Of a stretch of DNA of 64,000 nucleotides, positions 1-13,300 are shown one piece after another (position 1 is the first letter of the stretch; each line of letters starts with the position of its first letter). Both the position numbers and the translations under genes were made by a program. Origin of the DNA: Prosapia bicincta (taxonomy: Eukaryota; Arthropoda; Insecta; Hemiptera; Cercopidae); the NCBI GenBank assembly GCA_036971475.1, contig JBAIZL010000003.1:54667842-54731841 (forward strand), read 5' to 3'. The notes beneath the pieces are model-generated. The model searched no databases and was not told the DNA's origin. It saw only the letters and a list, made by a program, of their open reading frames with translations.

Positions 1-945
1 TCCTTACAGCTAAAGAGGCCTACGACAGACAGCAGAGTTCGAGCAGTTCCTTAGCTACAGTTAGAGAGGATCTTTCCTTACAGCTAAAGAGGCCTACGAC
101 AGACAGCAGAATTCGAGCAGTTCCTTAGCTACAGTTAGAGAGGATCTTTCCTTACAGCTAAAGAGGCCTACGACAGACAGCAGAATTCGAGCAGTTCCTT
201 AGCTACAGTTAGAGAGGATCTTTCCTTACAGCTAAAGAGGCCTACGACAGACAGCAGAATTCGAGCAGTTCCTTAGCTACAGTTAGAGAGGATCTTTCCT
301 TACAGCTAAAGAGGCCTACGACAGACAGCAGAATTCGAGCAGTTCCTTAGCTACAGTTAGAGAGGATATTTGCTTACAGCCGAAGCGGCCTACGACAGAC
401 AGCAGAGTTCGAGCAGTTCCTTAGCTACAGTTAGAGAGGATCTTTCCTTACAGCTAAAGAGGCCTACGACAGACAGCAGGATTCGAGCAGTTCCATAGCT
501 ACAGTTAGATAGGATATTTGCTTACAGCCGAAGCGGCCTACGACAGACAGCAGAATTCGAGCAGTTCCATAGCTACAGTTAGAGAGGATATTTGCTTACA
601 GCCGAAGCGGCCTACGACAGACAGCAGAATTCGAGCAGTTTCTTAGCTACAGTTAGAGAGGATCTTTCCTTACAGCTAAAGAGGCCTACGACAGTCAGCA
701 GAATTCGAGCAATTCCATAGCTACAGTTAGAGAGGATATTTGCTTACAGCCGAAGCGGCCTACGACAGACAGCAGAATTCGAGCAGTTCCTTAGCTACAG
801 TTAGAGAGGATCTTTCCTTACAGCTAAAGAGGCCTACGACAGACAGCAGAATTCGAGCAGTTCCATAGCTACAGTTAGAGAGGATATTTGCTTACAGCCG
901 AAGCGGCCTACGACAGACAGCAGAATTCGAGCAGTTCCTTAGCTA
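1..945. repeat. Homogenised 74-bp subtype block of array 1
   Basis: The first ~13 units are almost all the 74-bp subtype with the CGACAGACAGCAGAATTCGAG segment. The first two TCCTTACAGC starts are exactly 74 bp apart (1 and 75). Two versions alternate: 'TCTTTCCTTACAGCTAAAGA' and 'TATTTGCTTACAGCCGAAGC'. High identity between neighbours shows recent local homogenisation. Isolated 74-bp units recur near 1,110-1,210, 3,710, 12,930, 15,930 and 16,470. Confidence 0.85.
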
Positions 946-1318
946 CGTGTAGAGATGATCTTGGCTTACAGCTAAAGCGGATTACGACCACCGTTCGAGC
1001 AGTTCAAGACCTACGGTTAGATAAGATCTTTGCTTACAGCTAAAGGGGCAACAGCAACAGTTCGAGCAGTTCCTTAGCTACAGTTAGAGAGGATATTTGC
1101 TTACAGCTGAAGCGGCCTACGACAGACAGCAGAATTCGAGCAGTTCCTTAGCTACAGTTAGAGAGGATCTTTCCTTACAGCTAAAGAGGCCTACGACAGA
1201 CAGCAGAATTCGAGCAGTTCCTTAGCTACAGTTAGAGAGGATCTTTGCTTACATCTAAAGCGGCTTATGGCCACAGTTCGAGCAGTTGCTTAGCTACCGT
1301 TAGAGAGGATCTTTGCTT

Positions 1319-1863
1319 ACATCTAAAGCGGCTTATGGCCACAGTTCGAGCAGTTGCTTAGCTACCGTTAGAGAGGATCTTTGCTTACAGCTAAAACTGT
1401 CTACGGCATCAGTACGAGCAGTTCCTTAGCTACAGTTAGAGAGGATCTTTGCTTACATCTAAAGCGGCTTATGGCCACAGTTCGAGCAGTTGCTTAGCTA
1501 CCGTTAGAGAGGATCTTTGCTTACAGCTAAAACTGTCTACGGCATCAGTACGAGCAGTTCCTTAGCTACAGTTAGAGAGGATCTTTGCTTACATCTAAAG
1601 CGGCTTATGGCCACAGTTCGAGCAGTTGCTTAGCTACCGTTAGAGAGGATATTTGCTTACAGCTAAAACTGTCTACGGCATCAGTACGAGCAGTTCCTTA
1701 GCTACAGTTAGAGAGGATCTTTGCTTACATCTAAAGCGGCTTATGGCCACAGTTCGAGCAGTTGCTTAGCTACCGTTAGAGAGGATCTTTGCTTACAGCT
1801 AAAACTGTCTACGGCATCAGTACGAGCAGTTCCTTAGCTACAGTTAGAGAGGATCTTTGCTTA
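1319..1863. repeat. 136-bp dimeric higher-order repeat inside array 1
   Basis: Two unit types alternate: one with ACATCTAAAGCGGCTTATGG and one with AGCTAAAACTGTCTACGGCA. ACATCTAAAG starts at 1,319, 1,455, 1,591 and 1,727, exactly 136 bp (2 x 68) apart. This gives four almost identical dimers. Confidence 0.85.
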
Positions 1864-4800
1864 CAGCTAAAGCTGCCTACGACAACAGTTCGACCAGTTC
1901 CTTAGCTACAGTTAGAAAGGATTTTTGCTTACAGCTAAAGCTGCCTACAGCAAACGTTCGAACAGTTCCTTAGCTACAGTTAGAGATTATCTTTGCTTAC
2001 AGTAAAAGCCGCCTAAGGCGACAGTTCGAGCAGTACCTTAGCTACAGTTAGAGAGGATATTTGTTTACAGCTGAAGCGGCCTCCAGCAACAGTTCGAGCA
2101 GTTCCTTAACTACAGTTAGAGAGAATCTTTGCTCATTTCTAAAGCGGCCTACTGAAACAGTTTGAGCATTTCCTTAGCTACAGGTAGGCTGGAACTTAGC
2201 TTACAGCTAAAGCGGCCTGCGGCAACAATTCGTGCAGTTCCTTAGCTACGGTTAGAGAGGATCTTTGCTTACAGCTAAAGCTATCTACGGCAACAGTTCG
2301 AGCAGTTCCTTAGTTACAGTTAGAGGGGATCTTTGCTTACAGATAAAGCGGCCCACGGACATAGTTCGAGCAGTCCCTTAGCTACAGTTAGAAAGGATCT
2401 TTGCTTACAGCTAAAGATACCATCGTCAACTGTTCGAGCAGTTCCATAGCTACAGTTAGAGAGGATATTTGCTTACAGCTAAAGCGGCTTACGGCAACAG
2501 TTCGAGCAGTTGCTTACTCACCGTTAGAGAGGATCTTTGCTTATAGCTAAAGCTGCCTACGGCAACAGTTCGAGCAGTTCCTTACCTACAGTTAGAGAAG
2601 ATCTTTGCTCACGCCTAAAGCGGCCTACTGAAAGAGCAGTTCCTTAGCTACAGTTAGAGAGGATCTTTGCTTACAGCTAAAACTGCCTACGGCAACAGTT
2701 CGAGCAGTTCCTTAGCTACAGTTAGAGAGGATCTTTGCTTACAGCTAAAGCTGCCTACGGCAACAGTTCGAGCAGTTCCTTAGCTACAGTTAGAGAGGAT
2801 CTTTGCTTACAGCTAAAGCTGCCTACGGCAACAGTTCGACCAGTTCCTTACCTACAGTTAGAGAGGATCTTTCCTTACATCTAAAGCGGTTTACGGCCAC
2901 AGTTCGAGCAGGTCCTTACCTACAGTTAGAGAGAATCTTTGCTTACAGCTAAAGCTGCCTACGGCAACAGTTCGACCAGTTCCTTACCTACAGTTAGAAA
3001 GGATCTTTGCTTACAGCTAAAGCTGCCTACGGCCACAGTTCGAGTAGTTCGTTAGCTACCGTTAGAGAGGATCTTTGCTTACAGATAAGCTGTCTACGGC
3101 ATCAGTACGAGCAGTTCCTTAGCTACAGTTAGAGAGGATCTTTGCTTACAGCTAAAGCTGCCTACGGCAACAGTTCGACCAGTTCCTTACCTACAGTTAG
3201 AAAGGATCTTTGCTTACAGCTAAAGCTGCCTACGGCAAACGTTCGAGCACTTCTTTAGCTACATTTAGAGAGAATCTTTTTTTACAGCTAAAGCGGCCTA
3301 CTGCAACAGTTCCACCAGTGCCTTAGCTACAGTTAGAGAGGATCTTAGCTTACAGCTAAAGCGGCCTGCGGCAACAGTTCGACCAGTTCCGTAGCTACAG
3401 TTAGAAAGGATCTTAGCTTACAGCTAAAGCGGCCTGCGGCAACAATTCGAGCAGTTGCTTAGCTACACTTAGAGAGGATCTTTGCTTACAGCTAAAGCGG
3501 CCTACTGCAACAGTTTGGGCAGTGCCTTTAGCTACAGTTAGAGAGGATCTTTGCTTATAGTTAATGCGGCCTAAGGCAACAGTTCGGCAAGTTCCTTAAC
3601 TACATTTAAAAGAATCTTTGCTAACAGCTAAAGAGACCTTCGGCAACTGTTCGTGCAGTTCCTTAGCTACAGTTAGAGAGGATAATTGCTTACAGCTGAA
3701 GCGGCCTTCGACAAACAGTAGAGTTCGAGCAGTTCGTTAGCTACAGGTAGAGATGATCTTTGCTTACAGCTAAAGCGGCTTACGACCTCCGTTCGAGCAG
3801 TTCAAGACCTACAGTTAGACAAGATCTTTGCTTACAGCTAAAGCGCACTACGGCAGCAGTACGTAGCTACAGTAAAAGAGGATCTTTGATTACAGCTAAA
3901 ACTGCCTACGGCAATAGTTCTAGCAATTCCTTAACTACAGTTAGAGAGGATCTTTGCTCATTTCTAAAGCGGCCTACTGAAACAGTTTGAGCAGTTCCTT
4001 AGCTACAGGTAGGCAGGATCTTAGCTTACAGCAAAAGCGGCCTGCGGCAACAATTCGTGCAGTTCCTTAGCTACGGTTAGAGAGGATCTTTGCTTACAGC
4101 TAAAACTGCCTACGACAATAGTTCGAAAAGTTCCTTAGTTACAGTTAGAGAGGATCTTTGCTTACAGCTAAAGCGGCCTACGACATCAGTACGTGCAGTT
4201 CCTTAAGTACAGTTAGAGAGAATCTTTGCTTTCAGCTGAAGTGGCTTACGACCACAGTTCGAGCAGTTGCTTAGCTACAGTTAGAGAGGATTTTTGCTCA
4301 CACCTAAAGCGGCCTACTGAAACAGTTTGAGCATTTCCTTAGCTACAGTTAGAGAGATAATTTTTGCTTACAGCTAAAGTGGTCTACTGCAACAGTTCGA
4401 GCAGTGCCTTAGCTACAGTTAGAGAGGATCTTCGCTTAGATTAAATTGGCCTACGGCAACAGTTCCAGCAGTTAATTAGCTACAGTTAAGAAGAATCTTT
4501 GTTTAGAGCTAAAGCGGCCTACGGCAACAGTTTGAGCAGTTCCTTAGTTACAATTAGAGAGGATCTTTACTTACAGCTAAAGATGCCTTCGGCAACAGTT
4601 AGAGCAGTTGCTTAGCTAGAGTTAGAGAGGACCTTTGCTTACAGCTGAAGAGGCCTACGGCAACAGTTCGAGCAGTTCCTTAGATACAGTTAGAGAGGAT
4701 CTTTGCATAGATTTAAAGCCGCCTAAGGCGACAGTTCAAGCAGGTCTTTAGCTAAATGTAGAGAGAATCTTTGATTACAGCTAATGCGGCCTACGGCAAC

Positions 4801-7569
4801 AGTTCGAGTAGTACCTTAGCTACAGTTAGAGAGGAACTTCGCTTACAGTTAAATCGGCCTACGGCAAAAGTTTGAGCATTTCTTTAGCTACAGTTAGAGA
4901 GGGTTTTTGCTTACAGCTAAAGTGGTCTACTGCAACAGTTCGAGAAGTACCTTAGCTACAGTTAGAGAGGATCTTGGCTTACAGCTAAAGCGGCCTACGA
5001 CAACAATTCGAGCAGTTGCTTAGCTACACTTAGAGAGGATCTTGGCTTACAGCTGAAGAGGCCTACGGCAACAGTTCGAGCAGTACCTCAGCTACAGTTA
5101 TAGAGGATCTTAGCTTACAGCTAAAGCGGCCTGCGGCAACAGTTCGAGCAGTTCCTTAGCTACAGTTAATTAGAATCTTTCCTTACAGCTAAAACTGCCT
5201 TCGGCAACAGTTCGAGCATTTCTTTAGTTACAGTTAGAGAGGATCTTGCTTACAGCTAAAGCGGCCTACGGACATAGTTTGAGCAGTCCCTTAGCTACAG
5301 TTAGAGAGGATCTCTGTTTACAGCTAAAGCGGCTTAAGACCTCCGTTCGAGCAGTTCTAGACCTACAGTTAGACAAGATCTTTGCTTACAGCTAAAGCGC
5401 ACTACGGCAGCAGTACGTAGCTACAGTTAGAGAGGATCATTTATTACAGGTAAAGCGGCCTACGACATCAGTACGTGCAGTTTCTTAAGTACAGTTAGAG
5501 AGGATCTTTGCTTACAGCTGAATCGGCCCACGGCAACAGTTAGAGCAGTTACTTAGCTACAGTTAGAGAGGATTTTTGCTCACACATAAAGCGGCCTACT
5601 GAAACAGTTTGAGCATTTCCATAGCTACAGTGAGAGAGGAATTTTGCTTACAGCTAAAGTGGTCTACTGCAACCGTTCGAGCAGTGTATTAGGTACAGTT
5701 AGAGAGGTTCTTTGCTTACAGCTATAGCGGCCTACGGCAACAGTTCGAGCAGTTCCTTAGCTACAGTTAAGAAGAATCTTTGTTTTGAGCCAAAGCAGCC
5801 TACGGCAAAAGTTCGAGCAGTGCCTTAGTTACAGTTAGAGAGGATCTTTGCTTACAGCTAAAGAGGCCTACGGCAACAGTTCGAGCAGTTCCTTAGCTAC
5901 AGTTAGAGAGAATCTTTGCTTACAGCTAAAGCGGCCTACGACATCAGTACGTGCAGTTCCTTAAGTACAGTTAGAGAGAATCTTTGCTTTCGACTGAAGT
6001 GGCTTGCGACCACAGTTCGAGCAGTTGCATAGCTACAGTTAGAGAGGATATTTGCTTACAGCTGAATCGGCCCACGGCTACAGTTCTAGCAGTTCCTTAG
6101 CTACAGTTAGTAAGGATTTTTGCTCACACCTAAAGCGGCCTACTGAAACAGTTTGAGCATTTAATTAGCTACAGTTAGAGAGGATTTTTGCTTACAGCTA
6201 AAGTGGTCTACTACAACAGTTCGAGCAGTGCCTTAGCTACAGTTACAGAGATTCTTTGCTTACAGCTAAAGCGGCCTACGGCAACAGTTCGAGCAGTTCC
6301 TTAGTTACAGTTAGAGAGGATCATTACTTACAGCTAAAGAGGCCTTCGGCAACAGTTAGAGCAGTTGCTTAGCTACAGTTAGAGAGGATCTTCGCTTACA
6401 GTTAAATCGGCCTACGGCAACAGTACGAGCAGATCCATAGCCACAGATAGAGAGGATATTTGCTTATAGCTAAAGCTGCCTACGTCAACAGTTCTACCAG
6501 TTTCTTAGCTACAGTTAGAGAGGATCTTTGCATACAGCTAAAGAGGCCTACGGCAGCAGTACCTTACCTACAGTTTCAGAGGATCTTCGCTTACAGTTAA
6601 ATCGGCCTACGGCAACAGTACGAGCAGATCCATAGCCACAGATAGAGAAGATATTTGCTTATAGCTAAAGCTGCCTACGTCAACAGTTCCACCAGTTCCT
6701 TAGCTACAGTAAGAGAGGATCTTTGCTTACAGCTAAAGAGGCCTACGGCAGCAGTACGAGCAGTACCTTAGCTACAGTTAGAGAGGATCTTTGCATACAG
6801 CTAAAGAGACCTACGGCAGCAGTTCGAGCAGTTCCTTAGCTACAGATAGAGAGGATATTTGCTTATAGCTAAAGCTGCCTACGTCAACAGTTCTACCAGT
6901 TCCTTAGCTACAGTTAGAGAGGATCTTTGCTTACAGCTAAAGAGACCTACGGCAGCAGTTCGAGCAGTTCCTTAGCTACAGTTAGAGAGGATCTTTGCTT
7001 ACAGCTAAAGCGGCCTACGGCAACAGTTCGAGCAGTTTTTTAGCTACATTTTGAGAGAATCTTTGTTTACAGCTAAAGCTGCCTACGTCAACAGTTCTAC
7101 CAGTTCCTTAGATACAGTTAGAGAGGATCTTTGCTTACAGCTAAAGAGGCCTACGGCAGCAGTACGAGCAGTACCTTAGCTACAGTTAGAGAGGATCTTT
7201 GCATACAGCTAAAGAGACCTACGGCAGCAGTTCGAGCAGTTCCTTAGCTACAGATAAAGAGGATATTTGCTTATAGCTAAAGCTGCCTACGTCAACAGTT
7301 CTACCAGTTCCTTAGCTACAGTTAGAGAGGATCTTTGCTTTCAGCTAAAGAGACCTACGGCAGCAGTTCGAGCAGTTCCTTAGCTACAGTTAGAGAGGAT
7401 CTTTGCTTACAGCTAAAGCGGCCTACGGCAACCGTTCGAGCAGTTTTTTAGCTACATTTTGAGAGAATCTTTGTTTACTGTTAATGCTGCCTAAGGCAAC
7501 AGTTCGAGCAGTTCCTTAGCTACATTTAAAAGAATCTTTGTTTACAGCTAAAGCAGCCTACGGCAACAG

Positions 7570-8600
7570 TTCTACCAGTTCCTTAGCTACAGTTAGAGAG
7601 GATCTTTGCTTACAGCTAAAGCGGCTTGCGACCACCGTTCGAGCAGTTCAAGACCTACGGTTAGACAAGATCTTTGCTTACAGCTAAAGCACGTTACGGC
7701 CACAGTTCGAGCACTTGCTTCGCTAACCTTAGACAGGATCTTTGCTCACGCCAAAAGCGGACTACTGAAACAGTGAAGGCAGTTCCTTAGCCACAGGTAG
7801 CAGGAACTTAGCTTACAGCTAAAGCTGCCTGCGGGAACATTTCGTGCAGTTCCTTAGCTACAGTTAGAGAGGATCTTTGCTTACAGCTATAGCGGCCTAC
7901 GGCAACAGTTCTACCAGTTCCTTAGCTACAGTTAGAGAGGATCTTTGCTTACAGCTAAAGCGGCTTGCGACCACCGTTCGAGCAGTTCAAGACCTACGGT
8001 TAGACAAGATCTTTGCTTACAGCTAAAGCACGTTACGGCCTCAGTTCGAGCACTTGCTTCGCTAACGTTAGAGAGGATCTTTGCTCACGCCAAAAGCGGA
8101 CTACTGAAACAGTGAAGGCAGTTCCTTAGCCACAGGTAGCAGGAACTTAGCTTACAGCTAAAGCAGCCTACGGCAACAGTTCTACCAGTTCCTTAGCTAC
8201 AGTTAGAGAGGATCTTTGCTTACAGCTAAAGCGGCCTACGGCAACAGTTCGAGCAGTTCCTTAGCTACAGTTAGAGAGGATCTTTGCTTACAGCTAAAGC
8301 GGCTTGCGACCACCGTTCGAGCAGTTCAAGACCTACGGTTAGACAAGATCTTTGCTTACAGCTAAAGCACGTTACGGCCTCAGTTCGAGCACTTGCTTCG
8401 CTAACGTTAGAGAGGATATTTGCTCACGCCAAAAGCGGACTACTGAAACAGTGAAGGCAGTTCCTTAGCCACAGGTAGCAGGAACTTAGCTTACAGCTAA
8501 AGCTGCCTGCGGCAACATTTCGTGCAGTTCCTTAGCTACAGTTAGAGAGGTTCTTTGCTTACAGCTATAGCGGCCTACGGCAACAGTTCGAGCAGTTCCT
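7570..8600. repeat. ~340-bp (five-unit) higher-order repeat, three copies
   Basis: The unusual unit beginning GCGGCTTGCGACCACCGTTC recurs at 7,621, 7,970 and 8,299. Each time it is followed by the same series of variant units (GACCTACGGTTAGACAAG, GCACGTTACGGCC, GGACTACTGAAACAGTGAAG). The spacing of 349 and 329 bp is about five 68-bp units. Confidence 0.75.
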
Positions 8601-10359
8601 TAGCTACAGTTAAGAAGAATCTTTGTTTAGAGCCAAAGCAGCCTACGGCAAAAGTTCGAGCAGTGCCTTAGTTACAGTTAGAGAGGATCTTTGCTTACAG
8701 CTAAAGAGGCCTACGGCAACAGTTCGAGCAGTTCCTTAGCTACAGTTAGAGAGGATCTTCGCTTACAGTTAATTCGGCCTACGGCAACAGTACGAGCAGA
8801 TCCATAGCCACAGATAGGGAGGATATTTGCTTATAGCTAAAACTGCCTACGGCAACGATTCGAGCAGTACCTTAGCTACAGTTAGAGAGGATCTTCGCTT
8901 ACAGTTAATTCGGCCTACGGCAACAGTACGAGCAGATCCATAGCCACAGATAGTGAGGAAATTTGCTTATAGCTAAAGCTGCCTACGTCAACAGTTCGAC
9001 CAGGTCCTTAGCTACAGTTAGAGAGCATCTTTGCTTACAGCTAAAACTGCCTACGGCAACGATTCGAGCAGTACCTTAGCTACAGTTAGAGAGGATCTTC
9101 GCTTACAGTTAAATCGGCCTACGGCAACAGTTCGAGCAGTTCCTTAGCTACAGATAGAGAGGATATTTGCTTATAGCTAAAGCTGCCTACGTCAACAGTT
9201 CGAACAGTTCCTTAGCTACAGTTAGAGAGGATCTTTGCATACAGCTAAAGAGGCCTACGGCAACAGTACGAGCAGTACCTTAGCTACAGTTAGAGAGGAT
9301 CTTTGCTTACAGCTAAAGAGGCCTACGGCAACAGTACGAGCAGTACCTTAGCTACAGTTAGAGAGGTTCTTTGCTTACAGCTAAAGAGGCCTACGGCAAC
9401 AGTACGACCAGTTCCTTAGCTACAGTTAGAGAGGATCTTTGCTTACAGCTAAAGAGGCCTACGGCAGCAGTTCGAGCAGTTCCTTAGCTACAGATAGAGA
9501 GGATATTTGCTTATAGCTAAAGCTGCCTACGTCAACAGTTCGACCAGTTCCTTAGCTACAGTTAGAGAGGATCATTGCTTACAGCTAAAGAGGCCTACGG
9601 CAACAGTTCGACCAATTCCTTAGCTACAGTTAGAGAGGATCTTTGCTTACAGCTAAAGAGGCCTACGGCAGCAGTACGAGCAGTACCTTAGCTACAGTTA
9701 GAGAGGATTTTCGCTTACAGTTAAATCGGCCTATGGCAACAGTTCGACCAGTTCCTTAGCTGCAGTTAGAGAGGATCTTTGCTTACAGCTAAAGATTCCT
9801 ACGGCAGCAGTACGAGCAGTACCTTAGCTACAGTTAGAGAGGATCTTTGCTTACAGCTAAAGAAGCCTACGGCAGCAGTACGAGCAGTACCTTAGCTACA
9901 GTTAGAGAGGATCTTCACTTACAGCTAAAGAGGCCTACGGCAACAGTACGAGCAGATCCATAGCCACAGATAGAGAGGATATTTGCTTATAGCTAAAGAG
10001 GCCTACGGCAGCAGTTCGAGCAGTTCCTTAGCTACAGTTAGAGAGGATCTTTGCTTACAGCTAAAGAGGCCTACGGCAGCAGTACGAGCAGTACCTTAGC
10101 TACAGTTAGAGAGGATCTTTGCTTACAGCTAAAGAAGCCTACGGCAGCAGTACGAGCAGTACCTTAGCTACAGTTAGAGAGGATCTTCGCTTACAGCTAA
10201 AGAGGCCTACGGCAACAGTACGAGCAGATCCATAGCCACAGATAGAGAGGATATTTGCTTATAGCTAAAGCTGCCTACGTCAACAGTTCGACCAGTTCCT
10301 TAGCTACAGTTAGAGAGGATCTTTGCTTACAGCTAAAGCTGCCTACGTCAACAGTTCGA

Positions 10360-13300
10360 CCAGTTCCTTAGCTACAGTTAGAGAGGATCTTTGCTTACAG
10401 CTAAAGAGGCCTACGGCAGCAGTTCGACCAGTTCGACCAGTTCCTAGCTACAGATAGAGAGGATATTTGCTTATAGCTAAAGCTGCCTACGTCAACAGTT
10501 TGACCAGTTCCTTAGCTACAGTTAGAGAGGATCTTTGCTTACAGCTAAAGCTGCCTACGTCAACAGTTCGACCAGTTCCTTAGCTACAGTTAGAGATTAT
10601 CTTTGCTTACAGCTAAAGAGGCCTACGGCAGCAGTTCGACCAGTTCCTTAGCTACAGTTAGAGAGGATCTTTGCTGACAGTTAAATCGGCCTACGGCAAC
10701 AGTACGAGCAGATCCATAGCCAAAGATAGAGAGGATATTTGCTTATAGCTAAAGCTGCCTACGTAAACAGTTCGACCAGTTCCTTAGCTACAGTTAGAGA
10801 GGATCTTTGCTTACAGCTAAAGTGGCCTACGGCAACAGTTCGACCAGTTCCTTAGCTACAGTTAGAGAGGATCTTTGCTTACAGCTAAAGAGGCCTACGG
10901 CAGCAGTACGAGCAGATCCATAGCCACAGATAGAGAGGATATTTGCTTATAGCTAAAGCTGCCTACGTCAACAGTTCGACCAGTTCCTTAGCTACAGTTA
11001 GAGGGGATTTTTGCTTACAGCTAAAGCTGCCTACGTCAACAGTTCGACCAGTTCCTTAGCTACAGTTAGAGAGGTACTTTGCTTACAGCTAAAGAGGCCT
11101 ACGGCAGCAGTACGAGCAGTACCTTAGCTACAGTTAGAGAGGATCTTTGCTTACAGCTAATGAGGCCTACGGCAACAGTACGAGCAGATCCATAGCCACA
11201 GATAGAGAGGATATTTGCTTATAGCTAAAGCTGCCTACGTCAACAGTTCTACCAGTTCCTTAGCTGCAGTTAGTGAGGATCTTTGCTTACAGCTAAAGAG
11301 GCCTACGGCTACAGTTCGACCAGTTCCTTAGCTACAGTTAGAGAGGATCTTTGCTTACAGCTAAAAAGGCCTACGGCAGCAGTACGAGCAGTACCTTAGC
11401 TACAGTTAGAGAGGATCTTCGCTTACAGTTAAATCGGCCTACGGCAACAGTACGAGCAGATCCATAGCCACAGATAGAGAGGATATTTGCTTATAGCTAA
11501 AGGTGCCTACGGCAACAGTTCGACCAGTTCCTTAGGTACAGTTAGAGAGCATCTTTGCTTACAGCTAAAGAGGCCTACGGCAACAGTTCGAACAGTTCCT
11601 TAGCTACAGTTAGAGAGGATCTTTGCATAGATTTAAAGCCGCTTAAGGCGACAGTTCAAGCAGTTCTTTAGCTAAATTTAGAGAGAATCTTTGATTACAG
11701 CTAATGCGGCCTACGGCAACAGTTCGAGTAGTACCTTAGCTACAGTTAGAGAGGAACTTCGCTTACAGTTAATTCGGCCTACGGCAAAAGTTCGAGCAGT
11801 TCCTTAGCTACAGTTAAGGAGAATCTTTGCTTACAGCTGAAGCCGCATACGGCAACAGTATGAGCAGTTCCTTAGCTACAGTTAGAGAGGAATTTTGCTC
11901 ACACCTAAAGCGGCCTACTGACAAAGTTTGAGCATTTCCTTAGTTACAGTTAGAGAGGGTTTTTGCTTACAGCTAAAGTGGTCTACTGCAATAGTTTGAG
12001 AAGTGCCTTAGCTACAGTTAGAGAGGATCTTGGCTTACAGCTAAAGCGGCCTACGGCAACATTTCGAGCAGTTCCTTAGCTACAGTTAGAGAGGAATTTT
12101 GCTCACACCTAAAGCGGCCTACTGAAAAAGTTTGAGCAATTCGTTAATTACATTTACAGAGGATCTTTGCTTTCAGCTAAAGTGGCTTACGACCACAGTT
12201 AAAGCAGTTCCTTAGCTACACTTAGAGAAGATCTTTGCTTACAGCCAAAGCGGCCTACGGCAACAGTTCGAGCAGTTCCTTAGCTACAGTTAGAGAGGAT
12301 CTTAGCTTACAGCTAAAGCGGCCTGCGGCAACAGTTCGACCAGTTCCTTAGCTACAGTTAGAGAGGATCTTAGCTTACAGCTAAAGCGGCCTGCGGCAAT
12401 AATTCGAGCAGTTGCTTAGCTACACTTAGAGAGGATCTTTGCTTACAGCTAAAGCGGCCTACTGCAACAGTTCGAGCAGTACCTTAGCTACAGTTATAGA
12501 GGATCTTAGCTTACAGCTAAAGAGGCGTTCGGCAACAGTTCGAGCATTATCTTAGTTACAGTTAAAGAGGATCTTGCTTACAGCTAAAGCGGCCTACGGA
12601 TATAGTTTGAGCAGTCCCTTAGCTACAGTTAGAGAGGATCTTTGCTTATAGTTAATGCGGCCTAAGGCAACAGTTCGGCAAGTTCCTTAGCTACATTTAA
12701 AATAATCTTTGTTTACAGCTAAAGCGACTTACGGGAACAGTTCGAGCAGTTCCTTAACTACAGTTAGAGAGGATCTTTGCCTACAGCTTAAGCTGCCTAC
12801 GGCAACAGTTAGAGCTGTTCCTTAGTCACAGTTAGAAAGGATCTTTGCTTACAGCTAAAGAGGCTTTCGGCAACTGTTCGTGCAGTTCCTTAGCTACAGT
12901 TAGAGAGGATATTTGCTTACAGCTAAAGCGGCCTACGACAGACAGCAGAGTTCGAGCAGTTCCTTAGCTACAGGTAGAGATGATCTTGCTTACAGCTAAA
13001 GCGGCTTAAGACCTCCGTTCGAGCAGTTCAAGACCTACAGTTAGACAAGATCTTTGCTTACAGCTAAGGCGCACTACGGCAACAGTACGTAGCTACAGTT
13101 AGAGAGGATCTTTGATTACAGCTAAAACTGCCTACGGCAATAGTTCGAACAGTTCCTTAGTTACAGTTAGAGAGGATCTTTGCTTACAGCTAAAGTGGCC
13201 TACGACATCAGTACGTGCAGTTCCTTAAGTACAGTTAGAGAGGATCTTTGCTTTCAGCTCAAGTGGCTTACGACCACAGTTCGAGCAGTTGCTTAGCTAC

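Noticed and set aside
3760..3990. 76-codon frame in array 1
   Set aside because: Chance run without stops across three satellite units; other units have stops in the same phase.
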